Part shown: positions 17,639 to 25,650 of the stretch, piece after piece
Numbering within the stretch: position 1 is the first letter of the stretch
How the letters are laid out: each line of letters begins with the position of its first letter
DNA from: Ramlibacter alkalitolerans
GTDB lineage: Bacteria; Pseudomonadota; Gammaproteobacteria; Burkholderiales; Burkholderiaceae_C
Reading direction: 5' to 3'
NCBI RefSeq assembly: GCF_016722765.1
Contig: NZ_JAEQND010000019.1
Coordinates: forward strand, 18,756-82,755
Length of the DNA: 64,000 nucleotides
Program-made: the position numbers and the translations under genes
Notes under the pieces: generated by a model
Told to the model about the DNA's origin: nothing
The model's input: only the letters and a program-made list of their open reading frames with translations
Databases searched by the model: none

Positions 17639-17677
17639 GGCGACTCGCGGGACGAAGGCGCGGATTGTCGCATCGCG

Positions 17678-18022
17678 CTAACCATGGAGGCGGCGCGAGT
17701 CCTCGGGGGCCTCGGCGCGGTCTTCGAGGCTGTAGTCGCGGATCACGGAGGCGATGCGCAGGTGGTAGTCGCGGAACATGGACTTGCGGCCCGCGGCCTG
17801 GGCGGCGCGGTGCGCCTCGAGCTGGCGCCAGCGCGCGAGGCATTCCTCGTCGCGCCAGAAGGACAGCGACAGCAGCTTGCCCGGCGTCGTGAGGCTTTCG
17901 AAGCGCTCGATGGAGAGGAAGCCCTCCATCTTCTCGAGCTCGGGGCGCAGGCGCGCGGCCCAGTCGAGATAGGCGCTGCGGTGTTGCTCGTGCGGCCAGA
18001 CTTCGAAGATGACGGCGATCAT
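17678..18022 (-). CDS. antibiotic-biosynthesis-monooxygenase (ABM) domain protein
   Basis: 114 residues from ATG 18022, with AGGAG six to seven bases upstream. A single ABM/dimeric ferredoxin-like barrel is visible: IAVIFEVWP, the helix containing LDWAARLRPELEKMEGFL, the strand SIERFES, and the helix WRDEECLARWRQLEAHRAAQ. Proteins of this type are small dimers; some are haem-degrading or quinone-forming monooxygenases, many have no known activity. It lies 39 bases upstream of the CoA-transferase on the same strand and could be cotranscribed. Nothing in the sequence identifies a substrate. Confidence 0.85.
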   Translation of the reverse strand: MIAVIFEVWPHEQHRSAYLDWAARLRPELEKMEGFLSIERFESLTTPGKLLSLSFWRDEECLARWRQLEAHRAAQAAGRKSMFRDYHLRIASVIRDYSLEDRAEAPEDSRRLHG

Positions 18023-18066
18023 GGGGGTCTCCTGGGGAGAGTGTATGTGCCCCGAAGGGCGCGAAG

Positions 18067-18172
18067 CGTAGGCTGGCGGTGACGCGCGAAGCGCCGGAAC
18101 CCCAGCGCTCGCTCTGCTCCGCCGCCCAAAGCGCTGGGGTTCGCGCCCTTCGGGGCTCACCGCCAGCCTACG
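18067..18172. repeat. nested intergenic palindrome (REP-like cruciform)
   Basis: A 16-base outer arm (18067-18082, CGTAGGCTGGCGGTGA) is matched exactly by its reverse complement at 18157-18172. Inside it a 12-base arm, AACCCCAGCGCT (18098-18109), pairs with 18130-18141. Between outer and inner arms on each side sits a small hairpin of its own (GCGCGAAGCGC on the left, GCCCTTCGGGGC on the right). The result is a cloverleaf-like structure of 106 bases between two co-oriented genes. It has no coding potential. It resembles dispersed extragenic repeats rather than a terminator, because no T-run follows. Confidence 0.8.
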
Positions 18173-18190
18173 ATTCCGGGGCCTCGCACG

Positions 18191-18988
18191 TCACCCAGAA
18201 GTCCGCACCTGCACCAGCAACTCCTCCAGCACCCGCAGCACCAGCTGCGGCTCCGTCAGCTGCGGGAAGTGGCCGCTCCTTTGCGCGATCACCTGCTCGC
18301 CCAGGGGCGACAGGCGCGCCAGCTCCTGCTGGTTGGCGCGCCGCGCACCCACCGCGCCGGGCGACATCATCCAGGCCCGCGGCGTGAGGCCGCCCGTGAT
18401 CACGCGCAAGGGCACGGGCGGGAACGGCCCCGCGGCCTCGAGCTCGCGCACCGTGTCGTCCACCGCCGCCAGCTCCGCGTGCAGGTTGCGGCGAAAGAAC
18501 GCGTTCGGCAGCGCGAGCAGCTTCGCCAGCGCGCGCTCGATCTGCGTCTCGTGCTTGCGCAGCACCACGTGATCGCCCGGATGCGTGGCCTCGATCAGCA
18601 GCACGCCCGCCACGTCCTGCGGATGCAGGCGCGCGTACAGGTTGGCGAACAGGCCGCCCAGCGAATGCGCCACCAGCACACGGGGTGGCCGCAGCCCGGC
18701 GTGCGCCAGCAGCTCGCGCAGCGATGCGATGACCGCCATGCCCGTCTGCCGTCCGCGCGGAGCGTCGCTGCCCTGCAGCCCGAAGCGGTTCCATGCCAGC
18801 ACGCGGCCGATGCGCTCGATGCCGGGATACAGCGGCTCCCAGCCTTGCACGCCCATGCCGGCGCCGCTGAAAAGGACGATGTGCGCCGGTCCATGCCCGG
18901 ACAGCAGGTAACCGAGGCGGCCGCTGCGCGTGTGCAGGGCCCGGATGCCGGGAAGCCGCTGGCGTCGGGTCGGCGCGAAATGCGGCAT
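18191..18988 (-). CDS. alpha/beta hydrolase
   Basis: 265 residues. The nucleophile elbow is VAHSLGGLFANLYARL (S at about 109, G-x-S-x-G variant AHSLG). The oxyanion region VLFSGAGMGVQGW lies near residue 38, an acidic candidate occurs in LLIEATHPGDH, and the catalytic His is in RSGHFPQLTEPQLV near the C-terminus. The layout is that of small esterases or lactonases; no signal peptide is visible. It is followed downstream by the palindromic repeat and then the ABM gene. The start is 15 bases after the stop of the zinc-ribbon gene, so these two may be cotranscribed. Substrate unknown. Confidence 0.85.
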   Translation of the reverse strand: MPHFAPTRRQRLPGIRALHTRSGRLGYLLSGHGPAHIVLFSGAGMGVQGWEPLYPGIERIGRVLAWNRFGLQGSDAPRGRQTGMAVIASLRELLAHAGLRPPRVLVAHSLGGLFANLYARLHPQDVAGVLLIEATHPGDHVVLRKHETQIERALAKLLALPNAFFRRNLHAELAAVDDTVRELEAAGPFPPVPLRVITGGLTPRAWMMSPGAVGARRANQQELARLSPLGEQVIAQRSGHFPQLTEPQLVLRVLEELLVQVRTSG

Positions 18989-19003
18989 GCGCCGGTGGGC
19001 CCC

Positions 19004-19348
19004 TCAGGCGCCGCCGATGCCGACGTTCACCTTGCCCGTGCCGAGGCACTCGGGGCAGGCCGAGGCGCCGAGCCGGCCGCTGCCGCCGCACTTCGGGCAC
19101 ACCGTCTCGCCGGTGCCGGGCGTCCCCGCGGGCGCTTCGTCCCCCGGGCTCATGGGCCGCTGCGCGCCACTGGGCTGGCCGCCCGCCTGGCCCGCCGGCT
19201 GGTCGGAGCGGCCCTCGTTGCCGCTCGGGACGTCGAAGGATGCGCCCGGGTCCTCCTCGCCTGCGACCGAGGCCTGCAGGTCGAGGGGATCGCCGGGACG
19301 CGCCTGGGCCCTGGAGCCCATCAGGGAATCGTGCTGCTTGCCGGCCAT
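19004..19348 (-). CDS. small DnaJ-type zinc-ribbon protein
   Basis: 114 residues from ATG 19348; an upstream ATG at 19399 would add 17 residues but lacks family support. The C-terminal third holds two CxxCxGxG repeats, CPKCGGSG and CPECLGTG, the zinc-binding pattern of the DnaJ central domain. The rest is low-complexity, acidic and Gly/Pro/Ser rich (residues 10-80), with no J domain. Short proteins like this are common in Burkholderiales, and their role is unknown. They may help fold or bind a partner through the zinc ribbon. Zinc coordination is inferred from the eight-residue spacing only. Confidence 0.75.
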   Translation of the reverse strand: MAGKQHDSLMGSRAQARPGDPLDLQASVAGEEDPGASFDVPSGNEGRSDQPAGQAGGQPSGAQRPMSPGDEAPAGTPGTGETVCPKCGGSGRLGASACPECLGTGKVNVGIGGA

Positions 19349-19438
19349 GTGCGCCCTCGTGAGTTGGGTCCATCCTAGGCAGCGGCCGCGAACGGCCACG
19401 TAGGACAGGGACCCCCCTTCGCGCTGGCGCGGCCCCGC

Positions 19439-20224
19439 TCAGCGCCCCTGCCAGACGGGCGGGCGCTTCTGCACGAAGGCCTGCACGCCTTCGCGGAAGT
19501 CCAAGCTGCCGTAGGTGCGGCGGATCAGGTCCTCGGCCTCCGGCAGGTCGTGGCGCAGCAGGCGGTTCAGCGCCTCCTTGCTGACCTGCTGCGTCACCGG
19601 CGCCAGCGAAGCGAGCTTCTTGCACAGCTTCTGCGCCGCGGCCTCGATGCCCTCGGCCGGCACGACCTCCAGCGCGTAGCCGCAGGCCTGCGCTTCCTCC
19701 GCGCCGACCAGGTCGGCCAGCAGCAGCAGGCGCTGCACGCGGGGCCGGCCGAACGCCGCCACCAGCCCCGCCACGTTGGCGATCGACAGGCAGTTGCCGA
19801 GGGTGCGCGCGATCGGCACGCCGAACTTCGTGGCGGGGGTGACGATGCGGAAATCGCAGGTGCTCGCGATCGCCAGCCCGCCGCCGATGCACCAGCCCTC
19901 CACCACCGCCACCGTGGGCATGGGCAGGCCCGCCAGCAACTGCATGGTGCCGTCGATCTGGCGCTCGTATTCCACGCCGCGCTCGCCGTCGAAATCCTGG
20001 AACTGGGCGATGTCGGTGCCGGCGACGAAGGCCTCGCCACCGGCGCCCTGGAAGCGCACCACGCGCACGGAACGGTCCTCGCGCAGCTGCTCGCAGATGG
20101 CGCGCAGCCGCTCGTACATCGCCCACGTCATGGCGTTGCGTGCCGCGGGGCGGTCGAAGGTCACCGAGGCGATGCCGCCCTCGATGGCCAGGTGGACCTG
20201 GCCCTTGTTGTCGGTATCCTGCAA
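19439..20224 (-). CDS. enoyl-CoA hydratase/isomerase (crotonase family)
   Basis: 261 residues with an apparent TTG start at 20224. No ATG or GTG lies upstream before the preceding stop, and AGAAGGAAG sits just 5' of the TTG. The oxyanion-hole segments are EAFVAGTDIAQF (about residue 60) and EGWCIGGGLAIASTCDFRI (about 100-120). The second-position catalytic Glu of hydratases should lie near FGVPIARTLGNCLS but appears replaced by Thr/Leu. The reaction could therefore be isomerisation or another crotonase chemistry rather than hydration. It is the last gene of the TRAP transporter operon, 14 bases after dctM, so it likely acts on the CoA ester of the imported acid. Confidence 0.87.
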   Translation of the reverse strand: MQDTDNKGQVHLAIEGGIASVTFDRPAARNAMTWAMYERLRAICEQLREDRSVRVVRFQGAGGEAFVAGTDIAQFQDFDGERGVEYERQIDGTMQLLAGLPMPTVAVVEGWCIGGGLAIASTCDFRIVTPATKFGVPIARTLGNCLSIANVAGLVAAFGRPRVQRLLLLADLVGAEEAQACGYALEVVPAEGIEAAAQKLCKKLASLAPVTQQVSKEALNRLLRHDLPEAEDLIRRTYGSLDFREGVQAFVQKRPPVWQGR

Positions 20225-20238
20225 GACGTCTTCCTTCT

Positions 20239-21525
20239 CTACTTGTAGAACAGATTCACCAATCCGAGCCCGGTGACCGGCACGTACGTGACCAGCAGCA
20301 GCACGCTCACCAGCACGGCGATGAACCAGATGTTGACACGGGACACCTCCCACACGGAGGACTTGGCGATCGAGCAGGCCACCATCAGCACGCTCGCCAC
20401 CGGCGGCGTCTGCTGGCCGATGCCCAGGTTGATGGTGACGATGAGGCCGAAGTGCACCGGGTCGATGCCGGCGGCACGCACCAGCGGCATCACGATAGGC
20501 ACCACCAGGATGATCGCCGCCGCCGAGTGCAGGAACATGCCGAGGAACAGGAACAGGATGTTCAGCAGCAGCAGGATCACCCACTTGGTCTGCGTGAAGT
20601 CGGAGACCGCCCGCGCCAGCGCCTGCGGCGCCTGCACCTCGGTGAGATAGGTGCCCAGCAAGGCGCTGGTGGCCACCAGCAGCATCACCACCGCCGTCTG
20701 CACTCCGCCTTCCATGATGGCGGCGCGCAGGTGCGCCATGTCCAGTTCGCGGTAGATGAACAGGCCGACGAACAGCGCGGCCAGCACCGCCAGCGCCGCG
20801 CCCTCGGTGGCCGTCACCACGCCGCCGAAGATGCCGCCCAGGATGATGATGGGCAGCAGGAAGGCCCACAGCGCCTCGCGCGCCGTCTTGCGCACGCGCT
20901 GCCACGAGAAGCGGTCCTCGCGCGGCAGGTTGTAGCGGCGGGCGAGGAAGCTCGCCACGCCCATGAGCCCGGCCCCGCCCAGGATGCCCGGCACGATGCC
21001 GGCCACGAACAGCTGCACCACCGAGCTCTCCGCCATCACCGCGTACAGGATCATGGGGATGGAGGGCGGGATGATCACCGCCAGCGTGGCGGCCGAGGAC
21101 ATCGCTGCCGCCGCATAGGGCGCGGGATAGCCCTTGGCCTTCATGCCCGGGATCATCAGCGAGCCCAGCGCCGCCACGTCGGCCACGGCCGATCCGGAGA
21201 TCTCGGCGAAGAACAGCGACGCGCCGATCGACACGTGCGCCAGTCCGCCGCGCACCCAGCCGAAGAGCGCGGCGGCGAAGGCGATCAGCCGACTCGAGAT
21301 GCCGGACGCGTTCATGATCGCGCCGGCGAGGATGAACAGCGGGATGGCCAGCAGCGGGAAGTTGGTGGCGCCGTTGTAGATCACCACCGGCATGTTGGGC
21401 AGCGAGGACAGGCCGTGCGAGGCCACCATCGCCAGCGTGGCGACGATGCCCAGCGACACGGCGATCGGCACGTTGATCAGGACCAGCCCCAGCACGGCCC
21501 CGAAGAGGGACAGCATCGTTCCCAT
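20239..21525 (-). CDS. dctM: TRAP transporter large permease (DctM family)
   Basis: 428 residues, almost entirely hydrophobic with about 12 membrane helices. Family features include IPLFILAGAIMNASGIS near residue 60, AEISGSAVADVAALG (about 105), the IPPSIPMILYAV segment (about 150) and NLGIGQQTPPVAS near the C-terminus. DctM forms the Na+-coupled transport channel that receives substrate from the periplasmic DctP protein. It follows dctQ by 9 bases and precedes the enoyl-CoA hydratase by 14 bases. The substrate is probably a carboxylic acid, in line with the CoA-transferase upstream. Confidence 0.93.
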   Translation of the reverse strand: MGTMLSLFGAVLGLVLINVPIAVSLGIVATLAMVASHGLSSLPNMPVVIYNGATNFPLLAIPLFILAGAIMNASGISSRLIAFAAALFGWVRGGLAHVSIGASLFFAEISGSAVADVAALGSLMIPGMKAKGYPAPYAAAAMSSAATLAVIIPPSIPMILYAVMAESSVVQLFVAGIVPGILGGAGLMGVASFLARRYNLPREDRFSWQRVRKTAREALWAFLLPIIILGGIFGGVVTATEGAALAVLAALFVGLFIYRELDMAHLRAAIMEGGVQTAVVMLLVATSALLGTYLTEVQAPQALARAVSDFTQTKWVILLLLNILFLFLGMFLHSAAAIILVVPIVMPLVRAAGIDPVHFGLIVTINLGIGQQTPPVASVLMVACSIAKSSVWEVSRVNIWFIAVLVSVLLLVTYVPVTGLGLVNLFYK

Positions 21526-21534
21526 GCCGCCTCC

Positions 21535-22077
21535 TCAGTGCAGGCCGTCGGCCAGGGCCGCGCCGCTCACCGCCTGCGGCCGCGCCAGCCACAGGTCAAT
21601 GAGGTGGGTGGCCTCCGCCACCACGATCAGCGCCGCGGAGATCGGGATCACCGACTGCGCGAAATTCATCGGCACCCAGGGCAGGCTTACCAGCGTGTCG
21701 CCCGCGAGGATCGGCATGATCTGCAGCCCCACCCAGCCGAGCAGGGCGAAGAAGGCGATCACCAGCAGCTGCGTGAGCAGGCCCAGCCAGCGCTTCCACG
21801 CCGACGGGAGCTGGTCGACCACCTCCGGGCAGCCGATGTGCGCGCGCTTCACCGAAGCCAGCGCCGAGCCGTAGAAGGTCAGCCAGGCCAGCATGATGGA
21901 TGCGACTTCGTCGTACCACACCAGCGACTGGCCGATGGCGCGGAACACCACGCCGAGGGTGACTTCGACGGCAAGGGCCACCATCAGGGCCATCACGACC
22001 CATTCGAGCAGCAGCCCGTAATGGCGGCGGAAACGCTGCGTGGCCGTGGCGGGGGCGGCGGCTTCGGTATGCGGCAT
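21535..22077 (-). CDS. dctQ: TRAP transporter small permease (DctQ family)
   Basis: 180 residues with four membrane helices, starting at ATG 22077. Helix 1 (VVMALMVALAVEVTLGVVFR) is followed by LVWYDEVASIMLAWLTFYGSA, the most conserved piece of DctQ proteins. An A-H-I-G motif (KRAHIGCPEVVDQLP) precedes helix 3. DctQ supports assembly of the DctM channel. It sits 13 bases after dctP and 9 bases before dctM, completing the three-part transporter. Confidence 0.93.
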   Translation of the reverse strand: MPHTEAAAPATATQRFRRHYGLLLEWVVMALMVALAVEVTLGVVFRAIGQSLVWYDEVASIMLAWLTFYGSALASVKRAHIGCPEVVDQLPSAWKRWLGLLTQLLVIAFFALLGWVGLQIMPILAGDTLVSLPWVPMNFAQSVIPISAALIVVAEATHLIDLWLARPQAVSGAALADGLH

Positions 22078-22090
22078 TGACGATTTCCTC

Positions 22091-23074
22091 TTACTTGCCG
22101 AGGGCCACGGCCTTCTCGATCAGCGGCTTCGCCGCCGGGACGTCCTTGGCGAAGTCGTCGTAGATGCCCTTGCTGGCGGCGATGAAGGCGTTCTTGTCCA
22201 CCTCGTTGACCTGCATGCCGGCGGCCTTGAGCTTGCCGAGCAACTCGCTCTCCTGCTTCTCCGCGGTGGCATAGACGAAGGCCTGCACTTCCTTGGCCGT
22301 GTCCTCCAGCACCTTGCGCACGTCGGCGGGCAGCTGCTCGTACTTGGTCTTGCCCACCAGCAGGTAGGCCGGCGTGTAGACATGGCCCGACAGCGACAGG
22401 TACTTCTGCACCTCCTGCAGCTTGGCGGAATAGATCTGCGTGAACGGGTTCTCCTGGCCGTCCATCACACCGGTCTGGAGCGCCGTGAACAGTTCGGAGA
22501 ACTTCATCGGGCTGGGGTTGGCGCCGTATTCCTGGAACATCTTCACCCGCCACTTGCCCTCGGGCACGCGCAGCTTGAAGCCTTCCAGGTCCTTGGGCAC
22601 GCGCACCGGGCGCTTGTTGTTGGTGATGTGGCGGTAGCCGTTCTCCCAGACCGCCAGCACCTTCAGGCCCTTCTTCTCGGTGGCCGGCTCCAGCGCCGGC
22701 CAGAAGACCTCCTTCTCGATGCGCTTCATGTGCTCGCGGTCCTTCACCATGTAGGGCAGCTCGAAGATGCCGTACAGGTCGACTTCGGAGCTCATGACGG
22801 TGGAAGGCACGGCCATGTCCACGGTACCGAGCTTGAGCTTCTGGATCAACTCCTTGTCGCCACCGAGCTGGCTGGAGCCGTAGGTGACGATCTTCACCTT
22901 GCCGGCCAGCTTCTGGTTGACGCGCTTGGCGTATTCGTCGGAGCTGAGCTGGAAGATGGAGCCGGGTTCGCCGACGTGGCCGAGCTTGAGCTCGATGGGG
23001 CTCTGCGCCGCGGCGGGCGCTGAAAAGGCCAGCGCCGCGGCGGCGGCACAGAGGGTCGCGAGGATAGCCTTCAT
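22091..23074 (-). CDS. dctP: TRAP transporter periplasmic substrate-binding protein (DctP family)
   Basis: 327 residues from ATG 23074, with GGAGAC seven bases upstream; a GTG/ATG further upstream at 23116 would disrupt the signal peptide. Residues 1-24 are a clear Sec signal ending in APAAAQ. The mature protein begins IELKLGHVGEPGS and carries FKLRVPEGKWRVKMFQEYGA, which includes the conserved Arg that binds the substrate carboxylate, then MDGQENPFTQIYSAKL, the DctP hallmark. It captures an organic acid in the periplasm for DctQM. The CoA-transferase gene lies 103 bases upstream on the same strand. Confidence 0.93.
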   Translation of the reverse strand: MKAILATLCAAAAALAFSAPAAAQSPIELKLGHVGEPGSIFQLSSDEYAKRVNQKLAGKVKIVTYGSSQLGGDKELIQKLKLGTVDMAVPSTVMSSEVDLYGIFELPYMVKDREHMKRIEKEVFWPALEPATEKKGLKVLAVWENGYRHITNNKRPVRVPKDLEGFKLRVPEGKWRVKMFQEYGANPSPMKFSELFTALQTGVMDGQENPFTQIYSAKLQEVQKYLSLSGHVYTPAYLLVGKTKYEQLPADVRKVLEDTAKEVQAFVYATAEKQESELLGKLKAAGMQVNEVDKNAFIAASKGIYDDFAKDVPAAKPLIEKAVALGK

Positions 23075-23177
23075 GTGGTGTCTCCAGGAGTGGGGGATGC
23101 CGCGTGCATTCGGCATCGGCCCCCTGGCGCTGTCAATGAGGTCTGGTCCGGAGAGCTTCCGTGTTCATTCCCCGCCG

Positions 23178-24389
23178 TCAGGCGCCGAACGCCCCGTCGG
23201 CGCGCAGCTGCGCGATGCGCTCGCCCGAGAGGCCGGCCTGCGCCAGCACTTCCTCGGTGTGCTCTCCCAGCAGCGGCGGATGGCGGCGCACCTCCTGCGG
23301 CGTGCCCGTGAGCTTCACGGCGAAGCCGATGTTGGGCACCTTGCCTTCCACCGGATGGTCGATCTCCATGCGCATGTTGCGCACCTGCGCGTGCTCGCTG
23401 CCGAAGGCCTCGGGATACGAGAGGATGGGCCCGGCCGGAATGCCGTTGGCCAGCAGCGTCTCCACCCAGTACTCCTTGCCCTGCGTGCGGAAGGTCTGTT
23501 CCAGGGCTTCCTGCAGTTCGGCGCGGTGCGCCAGGCGCTGCGCGATGGTGGCGAAGCGCGGGTCGGCGAGCAGTTCCTCCCGGCCCATCAGCTTGCACAG
23601 CTGCACCCACAGCTTCTGGTTGTTGGCGCCCATCACGAAGTGGCCGTCGGCGCAGGCCATCGCCTGGTAGGGCGCGGTCATCTTGTTGGACGTGCCCAGC
23701 GGCTGCGGCGGCTTGCCGGTGCCCCACCAGTCGCAGGTATCCCACACCGAGAACGCCATCGCGGTGTCGAACAGCGCGGCATCGATGTACTGGCCCTGCC
23801 CCGTGTTCTTCGCGCCGATGTAGGCGGCCAGCGTGGCGTAGATGGCGAACAGCGCGCAGCCGATGTCGGCCACCGGCACGCCGGCCTTCACCGGCGGCGA
23901 ATCGGGATAGCCCGTCACGCTCATCACGCCGGACATCGCCTGCGCCATCAGGTCGAAGCCGGGTCGGTCGGCCCAGGGGCCGGTCTGGCCGAAGCCCGAG
24001 ATGCTGGTGTAGACCAGGCGCGGGTTGATGTCCTTGAGCACTTCGTAGCCCAGGCCGAGGCGGCGCAGCGCACCGGGCCGGTAGTTCTCGACCAGGATGT
24101 CCGCGTCGCGCGCGAGCGTCTTGAGCACTTCCTTGCCGGCCTCGGACTTGAGGTCCAGCGCGATGCTGCGCTTGTTGCGGTTCATGTTCAGGAAGCCGAG
24201 GCTGTCGGCGCCCTTCATCTTGAAACCCATGGAGCCGCGGGTCTGGTCGCCGGTGCCGGGCGGTTCGACCTTGATCACGTCGGCGCCGAGGTCGCCGAGC
24301 AGCATGCAGGCGTAGGGGCCCGCCATCACCTGGCTGATATCCAGGACGCGAACGCCCGCGAGAGGCAGCGGGCGTGAGGTATCTGTCAT
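23178..24389 (-). CDS. CaiB/BaiF-family (class III) CoA-transferase, TRAP-linked
   Basis: 403 residues from ATG 24389 (a GTG at 24401 adds four residues). Conserved segments are PLAGVRVLDISQVMAGPYA, GADVIKVEPPGTGDQTR, NRNKRSIALDLKS and RPGFDLMAQAMSGVMSVTG, the last containing the catalytic aspartate. NTGQGQYIDAALFDTAMAF and ANGIPAGPILSYPEAF complete the class III pattern. It lies immediately upstream of dctPQM and the crotonase-family gene on the same strand. The operon would import a carboxylic acid, activate it by CoA transfer and then act on the CoA ester. Succinyl-CoA is a likely donor by analogy with related enzymes; the acid is unknown. Confidence 0.92.
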   Translation of the reverse strand: MTDTSRPLPLAGVRVLDISQVMAGPYACMLLGDLGADVIKVEPPGTGDQTRGSMGFKMKGADSLGFLNMNRNKRSIALDLKSEAGKEVLKTLARDADILVENYRPGALRRLGLGYEVLKDINPRLVYTSISGFGQTGPWADRPGFDLMAQAMSGVMSVTGYPDSPPVKAGVPVADIGCALFAIYATLAAYIGAKNTGQGQYIDAALFDTAMAFSVWDTCDWWGTGKPPQPLGTSNKMTAPYQAMACADGHFVMGANNQKLWVQLCKLMGREELLADPRFATIAQRLAHRAELQEALEQTFRTQGKEYWVETLLANGIPAGPILSYPEAFGSEHAQVRNMRMEIDHPVEGKVPNIGFAVKLTGTPQEVRRHPPLLGEHTEEVLAQAGLSGERIAQLRADGAFGA

Positions 24390-24420
24390 TGCTTGGAACA
24401 CCTTGGAAAGAATTCTTCGT

Positions 24421-24610
24421 CGGTCATCCCCGCGGATGGCGGGGAGGTCCGTCCTCCGAGCGGAGGCGGAAACACTCCGTCATCCCCGCGGAGGCGGGGA
24501 TCCAGGGCTTCCGCATTCCACGCGCTGCGCGCGTGCTCTGGGTCCCCGCCTGCGCGGGGATGACGGGGGCGCAGGCGGGGATGACGGGGGCGCAGGCGGG
24601 GATGACGTCC
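24421..24610. repeat. extragenic palindromic repeats (GTCATCCCCGCG family) plus 21-base tandem copies
   Basis: The gap between two leftward genes holds copies of a palindromic element common in proteobacterial intergenic DNA. GTCATCCCCGCGGATGGCGG stands at 24424, GTCATCCCCGCGGAGGCGGG at 24479, and the inverted copy CCCCGCCTGCGCGGGGATGA at 24544. The last is followed by two 21-base direct repeats starting at 24559 and 24580 (GATGACGGGGGCGCAGGCGGG) and a partial third at 24601. One pair (24479 with 24544) could form a long hairpin. No gene can be supported here. Confidence 0.85.
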
Positions 24611-24628
24611 CGGTGGGACGCCTCCGGA

Positions 24629-25594
24629 TCAGGAATCCACGCGGACGTTGGCGTCCTTGATCACCTTGGCCCACTTGACCTGTTCCACGTGCATGAACTC
24701 GCGGAACTTCTCGACCGAGCCGCCGCCGTCCTCGGCGCCGGAAGCCTCCAGCTTCTCGACCACGTCGGGCATCACCAGCGCCTTGTTCACGTCCTCGTTC
24801 ATGCGCTTGGCCAGGCCCACCGGCAGCTTGCCGGGGCCGACCAGGCCGTACCACGTCGTGGCCTCGAAGCCGGGGAAGCCCGACTCCGCCATCGTCGGCA
24901 CGTTGGGATGGCCGCTGGCGCGCTTCTGGCGCGTCTGCGCGATGGCGATCGCCTTGCCGCTCTTCACGTGCGGCGTGGCGGCCGTCATCGTGTCGAAGCT
25001 GTATTGCACCTGGCCGCCGATCAGGTCGGTCAGCATCGGGCCGGAGCCCTTGTAAGGCACGTGGATCGCCTTCACGCCGGCGGCCAGCATGAACATCTCG
25101 AGCGCCATGTGCTGGGCCGAGCCCGGGCCGGCGGAGCCGAAGCTGATCTTGCCGGGGTTGGCCTTGCACAGCGCCACCAGGTCCTTGACCGTCTTGGCCG
25201 GCTGCATGCCGCCGCAGATCAGCAGGTTGGGCGTGACGCCGACCATCGCGATCGGCTGGAAGTCGCGCTCGGCGTCGTAGTTCAGCTTCTGCAGGTGGGG
25301 CATCAGCGCATGGCTGTTGATGTGCGCCATGTGCAGCACCGTGCCGTCGCCAGGCTGCTTGGCCACGTAGTCGGATGCGATGGTGCCCGAGGCGCCCGCC
25401 TTGTTCTCGACGATGACACTGGTCTTCCACATCTCGGCCAGCTTCTGGCCGATCACGCGCGCCAGGATGTCGGTGCCGCCACCGGGGGCGAAGCCCACGA
25501 TGATGCGCACGGGCTGCGTCGGCAGCGACTGGGCGTAAGCCATGGGCAGAGCGACCGATGCGGCGGCGCCTGCGATGAAGGTTCTGCGTTGCAC
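24629..25594 (-). CDS. Bug-family periplasmic binding protein (tripartite tricarboxylate transporter receptor)
   Basis: 321 residues from GTG 25594, chosen because AGGAGA stands eight bases upstream and no ATG fits. The signal peptide MQRRTFIAGAAASVALPMAY has a twin-arginine-like RRTF. The mature part shows IRIIVGFAPGGGTDILAR-type sequence (here VRIIVGFAPGGGTDILA), VENKAGASGTIAS, FGSAGPGSAQHMALEMF, HVPYKGSGPMLTDLIGGQVQ and WYGLVGPGKLP, all Bug-family landmarks. Bug proteins bind carboxylates or similar small molecules; many are orphans without TctAB permeases, as here. It follows the aminotransferase gene by 56 bases, suggesting joint control by the GntR regulator. Confidence 0.92.
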   Translation of the reverse strand: MQRRTFIAGAAASVALPMAYAQSLPTQPVRIIVGFAPGGGTDILARVIGQKLAEMWKTSVIVENKAGASGTIASDYVAKQPGDGTVLHMAHINSHALMPHLQKLNYDAERDFQPIAMVGVTPNLLICGGMQPAKTVKDLVALCKANPGKISFGSAGPGSAQHMALEMFMLAAGVKAIHVPYKGSGPMLTDLIGGQVQYSFDTMTAATPHVKSGKAIAIAQTRQKRASGHPNVPTMAESGFPGFEATTWYGLVGPGKLPVGLAKRMNEDVNKALVMPDVVEKLEASGAEDGGGSVEKFREFMHVEQVKWAKVIKDANVRVDS

Positions 25595-25650
25595 TACTAC
25601 TGTCTCCTGTACCAATGAAAAAGAGGCTCCGGGTGGAGCCTCGAACTTCC

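Noticed and set aside
24559..24606. 21-base direct repeats as a possible CRISPR
   Set aside because: The copies are contiguous without spacers, only two and a part, and no cas genes are near.
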